Shown here one piece after another: positions 8,288-16,688 of a stretch of 40,806 nucleotides of DNA. A program made the translations under genes and the position numbers. The notes beneath the pieces are model-generated. The model saw only the letters and a list, made by a program, of their open reading frames with translations. It did not search any database and was not told the DNA's origin. The stretch comes from Candidatus Roseilinea sp. GTDB lineage: Bacteria > Chloroflexota > Anaerolineae > J036 > Brachytrichaceae. How positions within the stretch are numbered: position 1 is the first letter of the stretch; every line of letters starts with the position of its first letter. The stretch is from positions 1-40,806 of the forward strand of contig JANWYN010000095.1 in NCBI GenBank assembly GCA_025055235.1. Direction: 5' to 3'.

Positions 8288-9898
8288 ATGAAAGGAATCC
8301 TAAAGCGACTACAGTGCTTGGCGGCGGCGGCGACTGTGATAGGCCTTGGGCTTACTGCTTGTGCTCCGGCGTCCGCGCCTGGCGCCTCCACTCCGTCAGG
8401 TGACACTTCGAGCGATCTCATCGAGGTCACGATTAGCTTCTGGGATATTCAGAACTCCTTCCCAGAAGGTGAGCCTGATGCGATCGCGAAGATGGTGCAG
8501 GATCGGTTCAAGATCAAGTTAGTGCCGGTCAACGTTGGCTGGGGGGATGCAGATGAGAAATACAACACCTGGGCTGCTTCCGGCCAACTCCCGGATGTGA
8601 TTGGTGCCGTGTCGTTGGTAGTTTCTCCTCGCTTCAACCAATGGATTAACGACGGCGTTGTGCGTCCTCTGCCTGATGACCTATCCGCATATCCGGAAAT
8701 CAGCAAGCTGATGGACCAGCCTGAGGTCAAAGCCTTCACTGTTGCAGGGAAGAATTATTTCTTACCCCGCCAGACATACACTGACGCAGCTTACTGGGCG
8801 ATGGACCGCGGCCTGTTGGCGCGGAAGGACTGGATGGAGAAGGTCGGCATCACGGATCCAAAGACGGAAGAAGATTACATCAACCTTACGGTCGCGTTTG
8901 CCAAAAACGACCCAGACGGAAATGGTGTTGATGACACTGCCGGATACACGCCGGCCGATCCGGTCTTCATTTACAGCCAGGGATGGCCCGGATTTGGATA
9001 TACCGACAACCGCTGGGTGCTGGACACCGATGGGAAATATCGCATTGCGCTTGCTGGCGAGAAAGCCTTCAACCTGTTTAAGTTCATCAAGCGGATGTAC
9101 CAGGCGGGTGGTCTCGATCCGGACTTTGCCACATTGGACACCAATCAAGCGATTGAGAAATTTGCCACAGGCAAGACGGGCATTCTGGGGATGCAGGTTT
9201 CACCTACTCACCTGAACACCATCATGAAGATTTGGGCAAAAGCCCAGCCGGATAAAAAGTTCACCGACCATATCATCTTCCTTCACGGCCCGACGGTGGA
9301 TGGTTCATATTACCGATTCGTTGAGATGGCCTACTGGTCGGAGACCTACTTCTCCTCGAAAGTTGACGACGCCAAGATGAAGCGAATTTTGGAGATGTTT
9401 AACTGGTTGTACTCTGAGGAAGGCAGAAACACCATGATGTATGGCATCGAGGGCGTTGATTGGGTGAAGCAAGGTGATCAGATCAAGCTGCTAACCCCGA
9501 TTGACCAGGCCACGGGTCTGCACAAGTCCGCAGCGGAAATATATCCGTTCACCTCTGCGATGAATTCCTTAGCGCTGTGGGGTCCTGACGTGATGCAATA
9601 CAACGATCCACTGATTGACGAAAAGGTACGCGCGATGTGCGAGGAAGAACGCGACTATCGAATCGCCAATTGGAAGGCGCAGAAGTTGGACTGGGCGGTA
9701 TTTGCCATTGATGTGCCTGAGAAGCAAGAGATGGCGGCTGTGAAGTTCAGCGACGACTGGGTGAAATTCATCCTGGACACCTCAGGGAAATCCGATGAGC
9801 AGTTGTACGAAGAGATGAAGCAGAACTGGGACGCGAATGGATATGCTGCCGCAGTCGAGGCTATCACTGCCAAGGCTAAGGAACTGGGCATTAAGTGA
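8288..9898 (+). CDS. lplA: Sugar ABC transporter substrate-binding lipoprotein (LplA-like)
   Basis: A 536-residue extracellular solute-binding protein (family 1), normal size for the LplA branch. The ATG at 8288 is chosen because GAGGAG lies at 8275-8280 and a lipoprotein signal starts there: basic KGILKR, a hydrophobic core, and lipobox LTAC with lipidation Cys25. An Ala/Ser/Pro/Thr-rich linker (26-42) leads to the mature domain (VTISFWDIQNSFPEGEPD). A short Asp/Gly/Asn-rich loop near residue 215 (NDPDGNGVDD) looks like the calcium-type loop common in this branch. It feeds the permeases encoded at 2046-3945. It is separated from the other operon genes by a hairpin-rich 392-base gap, so it may have its own promoter, allowing the higher dose binding proteins need. 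A strong terminator follows. Confidence 0.92.
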   Translation: MKGILKRLQCLAAAATVIGLGLTACAPASAPGASTPSGDTSSDLIEVTISFWDIQNSFPEGEPDAIAKMVQDRFKIKLVPVNVGWGDADEKYNTWAASGQLPDVIGAVSLVVSPRFNQWINDGVVRPLPDDLSAYPEISKLMDQPEVKAFTVAGKNYFLPRQTYTDAAYWAMDRGLLARKDWMEKVGITDPKTEEDYINLTVAFAKNDPDGNGVDDTAGYTPADPVFIYSQGWPGFGYTDNRWVLDTDGKYRIALAGEKAFNLFKFIKRMYQAGGLDPDFATLDTNQAIEKFATGKTGILGMQVSPTHLNTIMKIWAKAQPDKKFTDHIIFLHGPTVDGSYYRFVEMAYWSETYFSSKVDDAKMKRILEMFNWLYSEEGRNTMMYGIEGVDWVKQGDQIKLLTPIDQATGLHKSAAEIYPFTSAMNSLALWGPDVMQYNDPLIDEKVRAMCEEERDYRIANWKAQKLDWAVFAIDVPEKQEMAAVKFSDDWVKFILDTSGKSDEQLYEEMKQNWDANGYAAAVEAITAKAKELGIK

Positions 9899-9957
9899 CG
9901 CCGTGCCTTGCCTGAGTGAATAGATCAGCGACCATCTACGGCAACGCCCCTGAAAAG

Positions 9958-9990
9958 AAAGGCACTTGCTCGCCATGAGCAAGTGCCTTT
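9958..9990. terminator. Bidirectional intrinsic terminator between convergent operons
   Basis: A perfect 14-bp stem, AAAGGCACTTGCTC (9958-9971) and GAGCAAGTGCCTTT (9977-9990), with a 5-base loop. The arms start with A-rich and end with T-rich sequence, so it can work for both strands. It lies 59 bases past the binding-protein stop and 40 bases past the end of the response-regulator gene on the other strand. Confidence 0.9.
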
Positions 9991-10030
9991 CAGTCAATCA
10001 TGGGCGTGCCATGAGAGGCGTGGTTCAAAT

Positions 10031-11392
10031 TCAGCCGTTCCGATTCCGATATTCCGAAGGCGTTAAGCCCTGAGTTCGCTTGAAGACTCTGGCGAAGTAA
10101 AAATAGTCGTTGAATCCACACTTCTCGGCAATTTCACCAATGTTCAACTGCGTGTTACGCAGAAGCCACGTTGCGTGGGCCATGCGGCGCTGCAGGATGT
10201 AATGTTTGATGGTCATCCCCGTGCTCTGCCGGAAAAGTTTGCAAAGATAGTTGGGCGAGTAGTTACATTTCTTTGAGAGCATTGACAAGTTGATCTCTGC
10301 GGAGAAATTTTCTTCGATGAAAGGTAACAGGTCTTGAATGACAGTGCTGGGGGAAGCGCCAGACTCCGACTTTTCGTCTTTTGGGGTCTCTCTTAAAGCC
10401 CGTTGATCAAAAAAAGAAAGTAGCTGATCCAGTGAGGAGAAGTGATCTGGGAGATTCCGCCAATCCTCGAAAGAATTTGCGTCGAAGTCAGGGTGTTGGA
10501 TTTCAAATACCTCTAGTAGTCTGACGAAACAGTAGTTCACCTGTCTGATGTTGTATTGTCCGTTCTGAAGCTCGCAGGCCAGTTGACCTAGCTGTTTGCG
10601 TGCTTCGTTCATGTCAGAGCTAGCAAGCGCTGCGTTGATGGAACGGAGAAGGCTCTTGATCCTGTTCAGGTCACCTGAGACATAGTAGTGTATGCCTGGT
10701 TGTCCCGTGATGAAGGTTTGCATTTGAGCAACCTGCGCCTCAACTACTGCATTGGAGAGCAGCAAAGGGGTTTTTACATTGCGTGAAACGCCTATGCTTT
10801 CTTCACCCACCGGCGCGGCGATAGGCTCGTCTTCGTTAACCAGGAACAGTCTGCCTTTCAAGTCGAGCGGGAGGCGTCCACGCGCGTGACCGCATAATAC
10901 GCGCATTCCTTTGTTAGCATCCCAGGGAAGGCCGGCTTTATTGACGACGGCGACGGCACTTTCATGGTCAACTAAATCTTCGAGAGATAACAGCAAGTCA
11001 ACCCGCTTGGCTGAGAGTTCTTCAAATTTCTTTCGCGCGATCTCCAGGGCTTCTCCCACTTCCCTCTCATCCACGGGTTTGAGGCAGTAGCTGATTGCTC
11101 CGTATGCCATTGCTTGACGCGCGTACTCGAATTCTGCGTGACCACTCAGGATGATAAATTGGCAGTCGTGTGCGATCTCGCGTGACGATTGAATTAACTG
11201 CAGTCCGTCCATTAATGGCATGCGTATATCTGTGATGACTACATCTGGCCGGAGGTCAGCTATCATCTTTAAGGCTTCCTGCCCGTCCAGCGCAGCACCG
11301 ACGAGTTCAAATCCGAATCTCCTCCAATCAACCGACTCTTGGATGCTTCTAATTACCCAAGCCTCGTCGTCCACTATCATCACCTTGTACAT
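10031..11392 (-). CDS. yesN: AraC-type response regulator (YesN family)
   Basis: 453 residues: a receiver domain (1-120) with acidic pocket Asp8/Asp9, phospho-acceptor Asp55 in VVITDIRMP and conserved Lys105 in CLKPV. A central linker region of about 220 residues without a clear fold follows, then an AraC DNA-binding domain at the C-terminus (about 350-453) with two helix-turn-helix units (LSMLSKKCNYSPNYLCKLFRQ and GEIAEKCGFNDYFYFARVFK). The family activates sugar-uptake and glycosidase operons when its sensor is stimulated. Here it faces the LplABC/glycosidase operon, its likely target. Its start overlaps the end of the sensor gene by 44 bases, so translation is probably coupled. Confidence 0.93.
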   Translation of the reverse strand: MYKVMIVDDEAWVIRSIQESVDWRRFGFELVGAALDGQEALKMIADLRPDVVITDIRMPLMDGLQLIQSSREIAHDCQFIILSGHAEFEYARQAMAYGAISYCLKPVDEREVGEALEIARKKFEELSAKRVDLLLSLEDLVDHESAVAVVNKAGLPWDANKGMRVLCGHARGRLPLDLKGRLFLVNEDEPIAAPVGEESIGVSRNVKTPLLLSNAVVEAQVAQMQTFITGQPGIHYYVSGDLNRIKSLLRSINAALASSDMNEARKQLGQLACELQNGQYNIRQVNYCFVRLLEVFEIQHPDFDANSFEDWRNLPDHFSSLDQLLSFFDQRALRETPKDEKSESGASPSTVIQDLLPFIEENFSAEINLSMLSKKCNYSPNYLCKLFRQSTGMTIKHYILQRRMAHATWLLRNTQLNIGEIAEKCGFNDYFYFARVFKRTQGLTPSEYRNRNG

Positions 11393-13157
11393 TTGCAGAC
11401 CTCCTAATAGGCAAGTGGAACAAAACCTGCGTGCCGTGGCCGTTTTCGCTTACGATCTCGAGCCCGTACCGGTCTCCATAGTACTTTCTAATTCGATTGT
11501 GAACATTGATGATGCCGATTTTGATATCGTTCGTGTCTTCCAGGGTTCGCTCACCTGCATGGCTAAGCTCAAGTTGTAGCAGTCGCAGCCTTTCAGGTTC
11601 AATACCCAGACCGTTATCCTTGACTTCGATTTTGAGAAAGTCATCTTGGAGGCAACTACGAATTTCTAGCAATCCACCGGACTTTCTTAATTCCAACCCG
11701 TGATGTATAGCGTTCTCAACGATGGGTTGCACTATCATCTTCAAGACAAGACATTCCATAGTCTCCGCCGACAGGTCTAATTTCACGGAAAACCGGTCCA
11801 TAAAACGGAACTGCTGAATCGAGATGTAGTCTGCGATCATATCCATTTCGCTCTTTAAGGTCACCTGCTCAGGCGCTTTAACGCTATATCGAAAGACTTT
11901 ACTCAACGCGCCGATCATCCACGGAATCTCTTTATTCCCGATTGAGAGTGCCATCCCTCGGATGGTCTCGAGAGTGTTGTAGAGAAAGTGAGGATTGATC
12001 TGACTGCGAAGCATGGCGATTTCGGTTCTGTTTCTATAAACTTCGGCGTCCAGTACCCTCTTGCTTAGGCTCTCGATTGAATTGAGCATCTGATTAATAT
12101 CTTTGGCTAGCAGGACGACCTCGCGGTTCCCCTCTAATTCCAAGTCGGATGTTCTTCTACCGCCATTCGTCGTTACCCTTTCCACATAACTTGCAATAGC
12201 AATGAAGGGCTTGAGAATACTGCGCTCAAAAAGAAAGATAAAAATGATGGAGATAAGGATGAGGATCGTAAAAATGATTATCTCTGACGTGATAATTTCT
12301 CTTAACTCGTTGCGCACGTTGGAGTCGGGTGTTAGACCGACTAAATACATATCCATCTTTGGGTTGTAGACCGTATACAGAAAGAACTTCTCACTCCCCA
12401 AAGTGACTGCATGCAGCATGTTCAAGGGATAATCGTAGAAGTTAATGTCGTCGTAGATCCTGCCGGCTCTTGCTTCGTTTGAGTAGACCACATCCCGGTC
12501 TGCATCCAAAATGTAGTATCTCGTCTCGCTCTGGTCTGAACTGATTCCTATGTTCTTCCCAAGTGTGCCGCCGTCCATAAGGATATAAATCGTGCCGAGC
12601 AGTGTATTAGAAGTGGCATTGTTCCGAACGGAAAATGCGTTTAGCGCGACGATGTAGCCGCTAAATTGACCCGTCGCCCCGATTGGATTATCGAAGCGTC
12701 GGATACCAGAGACTAGCATCCGGTTGCCAGTTGGGGCAGCCATTCTTTTAACTTCAGTTGACGAAACGCCTCTGCCGTAAACGAAGAAGAAGCCTTGAGA
12801 TGACTTCACAATGATGCTGAAGATGCCGTCTGTGAGATTGCTTGATTGAGGGAGGCGTCGGCTCAGTAATTGCTGGCTGATAAATCGCTCTGCTTGGTTT
12901 GTTGATGCAAGGTAATCCTGAACGATGGGGTCGTAGGCTAAGTGTAGTAGGATTCGGTTAAGCTGATCGGCATAGCTGTTCATCCGCGTGTTGATCTGAC
13001 CAGCTGTGCTCGCAATGTAGTCTTGAAATCTCCTTTCAGTTTGGTTAAAGATATATGCATTGATGGTGGCCGACAACGCTATGAGAACAACATAGAAAAA
13101 GAACACCAGAGTCAGAACCTGTGCTCTGAGGGAAAGGCTTTGCCAGAATTTCCTCAT
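11349..13157 (-). CDS. yesM: Sensor histidine kinase, YesM family (LytS/His_kinase type)
   Basis: 602 residues. Two membrane segments (about 14-35 and 292-311) bracket a large extracytoplasmic sensing domain (about 36-290). A HAMP-like linker follows (ERSILKPFIAIASYVERV), then the His_kinase dimerisation part with phospho-acceptor His390 in SQINPHFLYN and an ATPase domain containing QPIVENAIHHGLE (N box) and DNGLGI (G box). The architecture is that of sensors that detect extracellular sugars or binding-protein complexes and phosphorylate YesN-type regulators. It is transcribed first, with yesN overlapping its 3' end. No convincing Shine-Dalgarno was seen before the ATG at 13157. Confidence 0.93.
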   Translation of the reverse strand: MRKFWQSLSLRAQVLTLVFFFYVVLIALSATINAYIFNQTERRFQDYIASTAGQINTRMNSYADQLNRILLHLAYDPIVQDYLASTNQAERFISQQLLSRRLPQSSNLTDGIFSIIVKSSQGFFFVYGRGVSSTEVKRMAAPTGNRMLVSGIRRFDNPIGATGQFSGYIVALNAFSVRNNATSNTLLGTIYILMDGGTLGKNIGISSDQSETRYYILDADRDVVYSNEARAGRIYDDINFYDYPLNMLHAVTLGSEKFFLYTVYNPKMDMYLVGLTPDSNVRNELREIITSEIIIFTILILISIIFIFLFERSILKPFIAIASYVERVTTNGGRRTSDLELEGNREVVLLAKDINQMLNSIESLSKRVLDAEVYRNRTEIAMLRSQINPHFLYNTLETIRGMALSIGNKEIPWMIGALSKVFRYSVKAPEQVTLKSEMDMIADYISIQQFRFMDRFSVKLDLSAETMECLVLKMIVQPIVENAIHHGLELRKSGGLLEIRSCLQDDFLKIEVKDNGLGIEPERLRLLQLELSHAGERTLEDTNDIKIGIINVHNRIRKYYGDRYGLEIVSENGHGTQVLFHLPIRRSANVQGDDSGRRGLGN

Positions 13158-13502
13158 GATAGGGTCTAAAGCAAACTGTCATCAAACAAAATCACCAGCA
13201 ACCGTGACGTAGCAGCGTAGTTCACTCGACGCCTTTCGTAGCGATTTACCTGAACAGTTCAAGCAGAGCCCGCAATCGCATTAAGGAATTGTAGTTGCGA
13301 TAGGGGGCGTGGTCAAAAACTCCTCTATAGGACTATGGATTGATTGTCCTTGTGCGAAGTGGTTATTGCAATCCAGATTAACGGAGATCCCACGAAACTC
13401 GCTGTTGCTGTTCTCTTTTCGCCACTAAGTGTTTCGGATACCGGCGATTTCGTTCGCTCTCTTTTCTCAGGACTGCTCCATGCTCCAACAAGGTTTCAGC
13501 CT
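13158..13502. other. Intergenic region, right border of the island
   Basis: About 345 bases between the sensor kinase start and a decayed gene. It should hold the promoter of the yesMN pair (minus strand), but no strong -35/-10 match is visible. A plus-strand open frame at 13344-13565 starts with TTG, has no ribosome site or recognisable domain and crosses into the pseudogene, so I do not call it. Base composition returns to high GC beyond about 13570. Confidence 0.4.
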
Positions 13503-13980
13503 CTAGTGATGTCGTGTTGCTTGCCCGAGAGTGAGTTCAAAGTTCAGCAATCGTCTGTTCCCTGAGGCGACATTCAGGCAGGAAGTGTGGTGATGAACCT
13601 CGCCCAAGCGCCGTCGCGCTGCGCTCAACACCTGTTCGTAATCGGCGCGGTCCGCCTCAAAGTGACCTGCCGTTTCGTAGGCTCTGCCCCGCGCGCAGGA
13701 TTTCGATAGGGGGCGGCAATGACATTTGACGCGCCGCTTCCAGAGCGCGGGTGAAGTGCTCAAAGGCTTCATGCGGCGCGAACAACGCCTGCGCTCTTTC
13801 GCCGGCGCGTTGGGAGTACGCGAGTGCCTTTGCCCAGACCACGCCGGCGGAGAAGTGATAGGCGAGTTCGGCAGCCCGTGCGTCGAGCGCGTCGGCATAG
13901 ATGCTTTCCAGGGAAGCATAGCCATGCTGACTCCCTCGCCCTTCAACGCGCTCCGAGCCGCGTTGAGCGCCTGATTGATT
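13503..13980 (-). pseudogene. Remnant of a TPR-containing ATPase/transcriptional regulator
   Basis: On the minus strand, from about 13940, one frame reads HGYASLESIYADALDARAAE and then AKALAYSQRAGERAQALFA, HEAFEHFTRALEAARQ. Near 13690 the frame changes and continues with GRAYETAGHFEADRADYEQ and VLSAARRRLGE, after which similarity fades. Helical pairs of this type (AxxLAYHF, AxxYxxRAGExA, AxxHFxRALEAA) are the tetratricopeptide-like part of large AAA-ATPase regulators (LuxR/MalT, SARP or adenylate-cyclase-associated). No ATPase or DNA-binding part remains. It abuts the stop of the epimerase gene upstream on the same strand. It is a 3' fragment of a once much larger gene, consistent with a deletion at the island's edge. 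Confidence 0.7.
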
Positions 13981-15543
13981 TCACTGCGCGCCTCGTTGCG
14001 CGGTGTAATGCGCTTCTAGCGTGTCGCGCGGCTGCCAGCCCAGCAGCCGCTTCGCCTTGTCGTTGCGGAACACGCCGTGCGGCAGGTCGGTGCCGATGTG
14101 GAAGTACTCGAACGGCGACGGTAGCGTAGCCACTTCGAGCGCGCAGCGGATCGCCCGCGCGGCGTCGCCCCACGAGATCGTCAGTGGATGGATACGCGGG
14201 CCGTAGAGCATAGTTGGCTCAACGAATTGGCAGAAGGTAAGCGCCGGCACGACCAGCCCGTAGTGTTCCGCGAAGATGCGGCAGATCTCCTGGCCGAAGT
14301 ATTTGCTCATCATGTAGACCCAGTCCTTGCCCGGGCGCGGCGGCACGTCGTCCACGATGTCGTGATCCCAGTCGTAGCCGGTGCGGTCGTGCGCGCCGAG
14401 CATGAACGGGCCGGTATGCACCACGCGCTGGATGCCGTGCGCGACGGCGGCGCGCATCACGTTATACGCGCCGAGGGTGTTCACCAGGAAGGCGTCCGCC
14501 GGATCGTTGCGCAGCACCGTGCAGTTGATGATCGCGTCCATGCCCTCGCACGCCGCCATCACTTGGTCGGGATCGCGCACGTCCATGACGCGCCACTCGT
14601 GCGGCGGTTGGGGAATCTCCGGCATCGGCGCGCCCGGCGATTGCGGCTTGCCGGTCGCCAAGATCTCCTCGACCGGTTTAATGTCGGCCAAGCACAGGGC
14701 GTAGCTGGACGCGAGCTCGCGCGTCGTCGCTGCGGCCAGCGGCCCGCCCGCGCCCAGCAACGCCACCTTGCGGATGGCCGGTCGCGGCGGGATCGGCGCC
14801 GGGCGCGCAGGTGGCGCGGTCGCGCGCACCTCGGCGTGTCCGGCGAAATCGCGCCGTGGAGCGAAGGCGAACTCCTCCGGCGTCCGCGTGAACCGGAAGC
14901 GCGCGCGCGGGTCGGCCGAGGGCACGTGGACGATGAACCAGCCGTCCGCCGGATGTTTCAACGCTGCCTGGATCGCGGCAACGGCGTCGTCGGCGTGCAC
15001 CCACATCGGGTCGAACGATTGGCCATCGGCGGTTGCGTCATCCACTACGTGGCCGAAGCGCAGGCAGACGGCCGAAAGTTGCGTGGAACGGGCCATCTCG
15101 CGCGTGCCCAGCTCGGCCAGCCAAGCGCACAGGTCGTCAAGATGTGGGGTGGGGCGCGGGCGCCAGCCCTCGTCCACGCGGAATTGTGCCGGCGCTTGGG
15201 CGAATAGCGCCAGCGAGCTGCCCAACACGACACGCTTGGCGCCGGCCTTCGCCGCAGCGTCCATCAACTGAAACGTGCCGCGGGTGGCATGGTCGAGCGT
15301 CGCTTCGTCGTTGGCCAGCCGGGTGTAGATCGGCGCGAGGTGAATCACGTCGGCGACTCCGTCACAGATCGCTTGGACGAAGGCCAGGTCGCGCAGGTCG
15401 CCCGCGCATGCCTCGATGCCTTCGGGGAGCGCGTGATCGAACTGCACATCTACGGCACGGATGCGTCGTGTGTTGCGTAGTGCCTCGATGGTGTAACGCG
15501 CCAAGAGGCTGTTGGCGCCGGTGATCAAAATCAAGTCGTTCAT
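13981..15543 (-). CDS. Tandem NAD-dependent epimerase/dehydratase (two Rossmann SDR halves)
   Basis: 520 residues from the ATG at 15543; an upstream TTG (15564) is also in frame but has no ribosome site. Two extended short-chain-dehydrogenase units are fused. The first (about 1-235) starts with LILITGANSLLARY and contains DLRDLAFVQAICDGVADVIHL, but no YxxxK motif. The second (about 255-515) starts with KVALLGAGGPLAAAT, contains VMDVRDPDQVMAACEGMDAI, and carries a YMMSK motif that fits the catalytic Tyr/Lys pair. So only the second half looks able to catalyse. The substrate is unknown; family members act on nucleotide-sugars or similar. No partner is obvious: a decayed regulator is downstream and a BtuF-like gene lies 63 bases upstream. 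Confidence 0.8.
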   Translation of the reverse strand: MNDLILITGANSLLARYTIEALRNTRRIRAVDVQFDHALPEGIEACAGDLRDLAFVQAICDGVADVIHLAPIYTRLANDEATLDHATRGTFQLMDAAAKAGAKRVVLGSSLALFAQAPAQFRVDEGWRPRPTPHLDDLCAWLAELGTREMARSTQLSAVCLRFGHVVDDATADGQSFDPMWVHADDAVAAIQAALKHPADGWFIVHVPSADPRARFRFTRTPEEFAFAPRRDFAGHAEVRATAPPARPAPIPPRPAIRKVALLGAGGPLAAATTRELASSYALCLADIKPVEEILATGKPQSPGAPMPEIPQPPHEWRVMDVRDPDQVMAACEGMDAIINCTVLRNDPADAFLVNTLGAYNVMRAAVAHGIQRVVHTGPFMLGAHDRTGYDWDHDIVDDVPPRPGKDWVYMMSKYFGQEICRIFAEHYGLVVPALTFCQFVEPTMLYGPRIHPLTISWGDAARAIRCALEVATLPSPFEYFHIGTDLPHGVFRNDKAKRLLGWQPRDTLEAHYTAQRGAQ

Positions 15544-15606
15544 CCGAGGCAGGATGATAGACAAGCCGGCAGAAAGGGCAAGCGGCGACGTGCACGCAGC
15601 AACGGA

Positions 15607-16584
15607 TCAGAGCGCCGGCTGCCAGTTTGGGATGAGGTCGTTCACGCGCAGCGCGCGGTCTGGGCCGGGCGCCGGCCAGCGGTTGGGATGCAGGATGCCG
15701 GCCAGAATCTCCACGCCGTCCACGATGCGCGGGCCGGGCCGGCTGAAATACGACGTGGCGTCCACGGCGTAGAGTTGCCACAAGTACGTTGCGGGCATGT
15801 CGCGCCAAATGTCGAGCGCGGCAGCGTTTTGGAACTCGCGCACGCTGCCGGCCAGGTCGAAGCCGCAGGGCATGGCAATCACGCATTCGGCCTGGGTGCG
15901 CACGACATCGTCCCACGTGCAGCGGAAGCTGGGCTTGCCTTTGCGACCGAGCACCGGGTTGCCGCCGGCGATCTCAATTTGCTCCGGCACCCAGTGGCCA
16001 GGGGCGAACGGCGGGTCGAGCCACTCCAGCGCAGCGACGGTCGGGCGATGGACGATGCCGGCCAGCGCTTCGCGCACGCGATCCAGCCGGTCGCGCAGTG
16101 CCTGCACGCGCGCCTTGGCCACGGCGCTCACCCCGGCTAGCTCGCCGACAGTGAGGATGGTTTGGAAGACGCCCTCGATGTCGGTCGGCTCCAGCGAGAC
16201 GACGTGCGCCGGCCCTTCCCACTTGTGGCTGAGGTCGCGCACGGCAGCGCGCACCGTCGCATACGAGACGGCGCACACGTCGCATAGCTCTTGGGTCAGA
16301 ATGAGGTCCGGCTTGGCGGCGTCGAGCCGGTCGGTGTGCAGGCCATAGAGGCTGAGGCCGTCGCGCAGTTGCTGCGATACGCGCGCGTCGATCTCCGCGC
16401 TGGTGAGCGCCGGGTTGACCTGGCCGTCCTCGCCGGTGACGCCGATACTGCTATACGTCATCACCGGCACGGTGGCGACGTCGGGCGGGTAGTCGCATTC
16501 GTGGCTGCGGCCGACGAGCGAATCGCGCAGGCCGAGCAGGCACACGATTTCTGTCGCACTGGGCAGAAGAGAGACGATGCGCAT
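15607..16584 (-). CDS. BtuF-like cobalamin-binding/periplasmic-binding-fold protein without signal peptide
   Basis: 325 residues from the ATG at 16584, where the family's typical opening RIVSLLPSATEIVCLLG begins; the upstream in-frame extension is made of repeat sequence. It has the two-lobed BtuF/FhuD fold (PF01497) with GRSHECDYPP (residues 25-34), a Cys pair in LTQELCDVCAVS, and the second lobe (TVAALEWLDPPFAPGHWVPE). There is no signal peptide or lipobox, so this is the cytoplasmic-type branch often labelled cobalamin-binding protein. Cobalamin use elsewhere in the window (methylmalonyl-CoA mutase) fits but does not prove that ligand. Its leader is occupied by a heptamer array and no Shine-Dalgarno is visible. 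Confidence 0.75.
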   Translation of the reverse strand: MRIVSLLPSATEIVCLLGLRDSLVGRSHECDYPPDVATVPVMTYSSIGVTGEDGQVNPALTSAEIDARVSQQLRDGLSLYGLHTDRLDAAKPDLILTQELCDVCAVSYATVRAAVRDLSHKWEGPAHVVSLEPTDIEGVFQTILTVGELAGVSAVAKARVQALRDRLDRVREALAGIVHRPTVAALEWLDPPFAPGHWVPEQIEIAGGNPVLGRKGKPSFRCTWDDVVRTQAECVIAMPCGFDLAGSVREFQNAAALDIWRDMPATYLWQLYAVDATSYFSRPGPRIVDGVEILAGILHPNRWPAPGPDRALRVNDLIPNWQPAL

Positions 16585-16589
16585 TTTTT

Positions 16590-16688
16590 GGTCGCTGGTT
16601 GTTGGTCGCTGGTATCTAACACTCCCGATCTCCAACTCCAATCTCCAACATCAATTTTCAATTTTTCAATTCTCAATTTTCAATTCTC
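16590..16688. repeat. Heptanucleotide (STRR-like) array between the BtuF-like and oxidoreductase genes
   Basis: Phased heptamers on the plus strand: GGTCGCT, GGTTGTT, GGTCGCT, GGTATCT (16590-16617); then a CTCCAA-rich block (16627-16650); then AATTTTC, AATTTTTC (one 8-mer), AATTCTC, AATTTTC, AATTCTC (16653-16688). On the minus strand the array is the leader of the BtuF-like gene (ATG 16584) and supplies the last codons and TGA stop (16673-16675) of the oxidoreductase gene. Confidence 0.9.

Noticed and set aside
13344-13565. 73-residue open frame on the plus strand
   Set aside because: TTG start without ribosome site; runs into the TPR remnant; no family resemblance.
14188-15207. 339-residue open frame opposite the tandem epimerase
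   Set aside because: Arg/His/Val-rich shadow with no domain.
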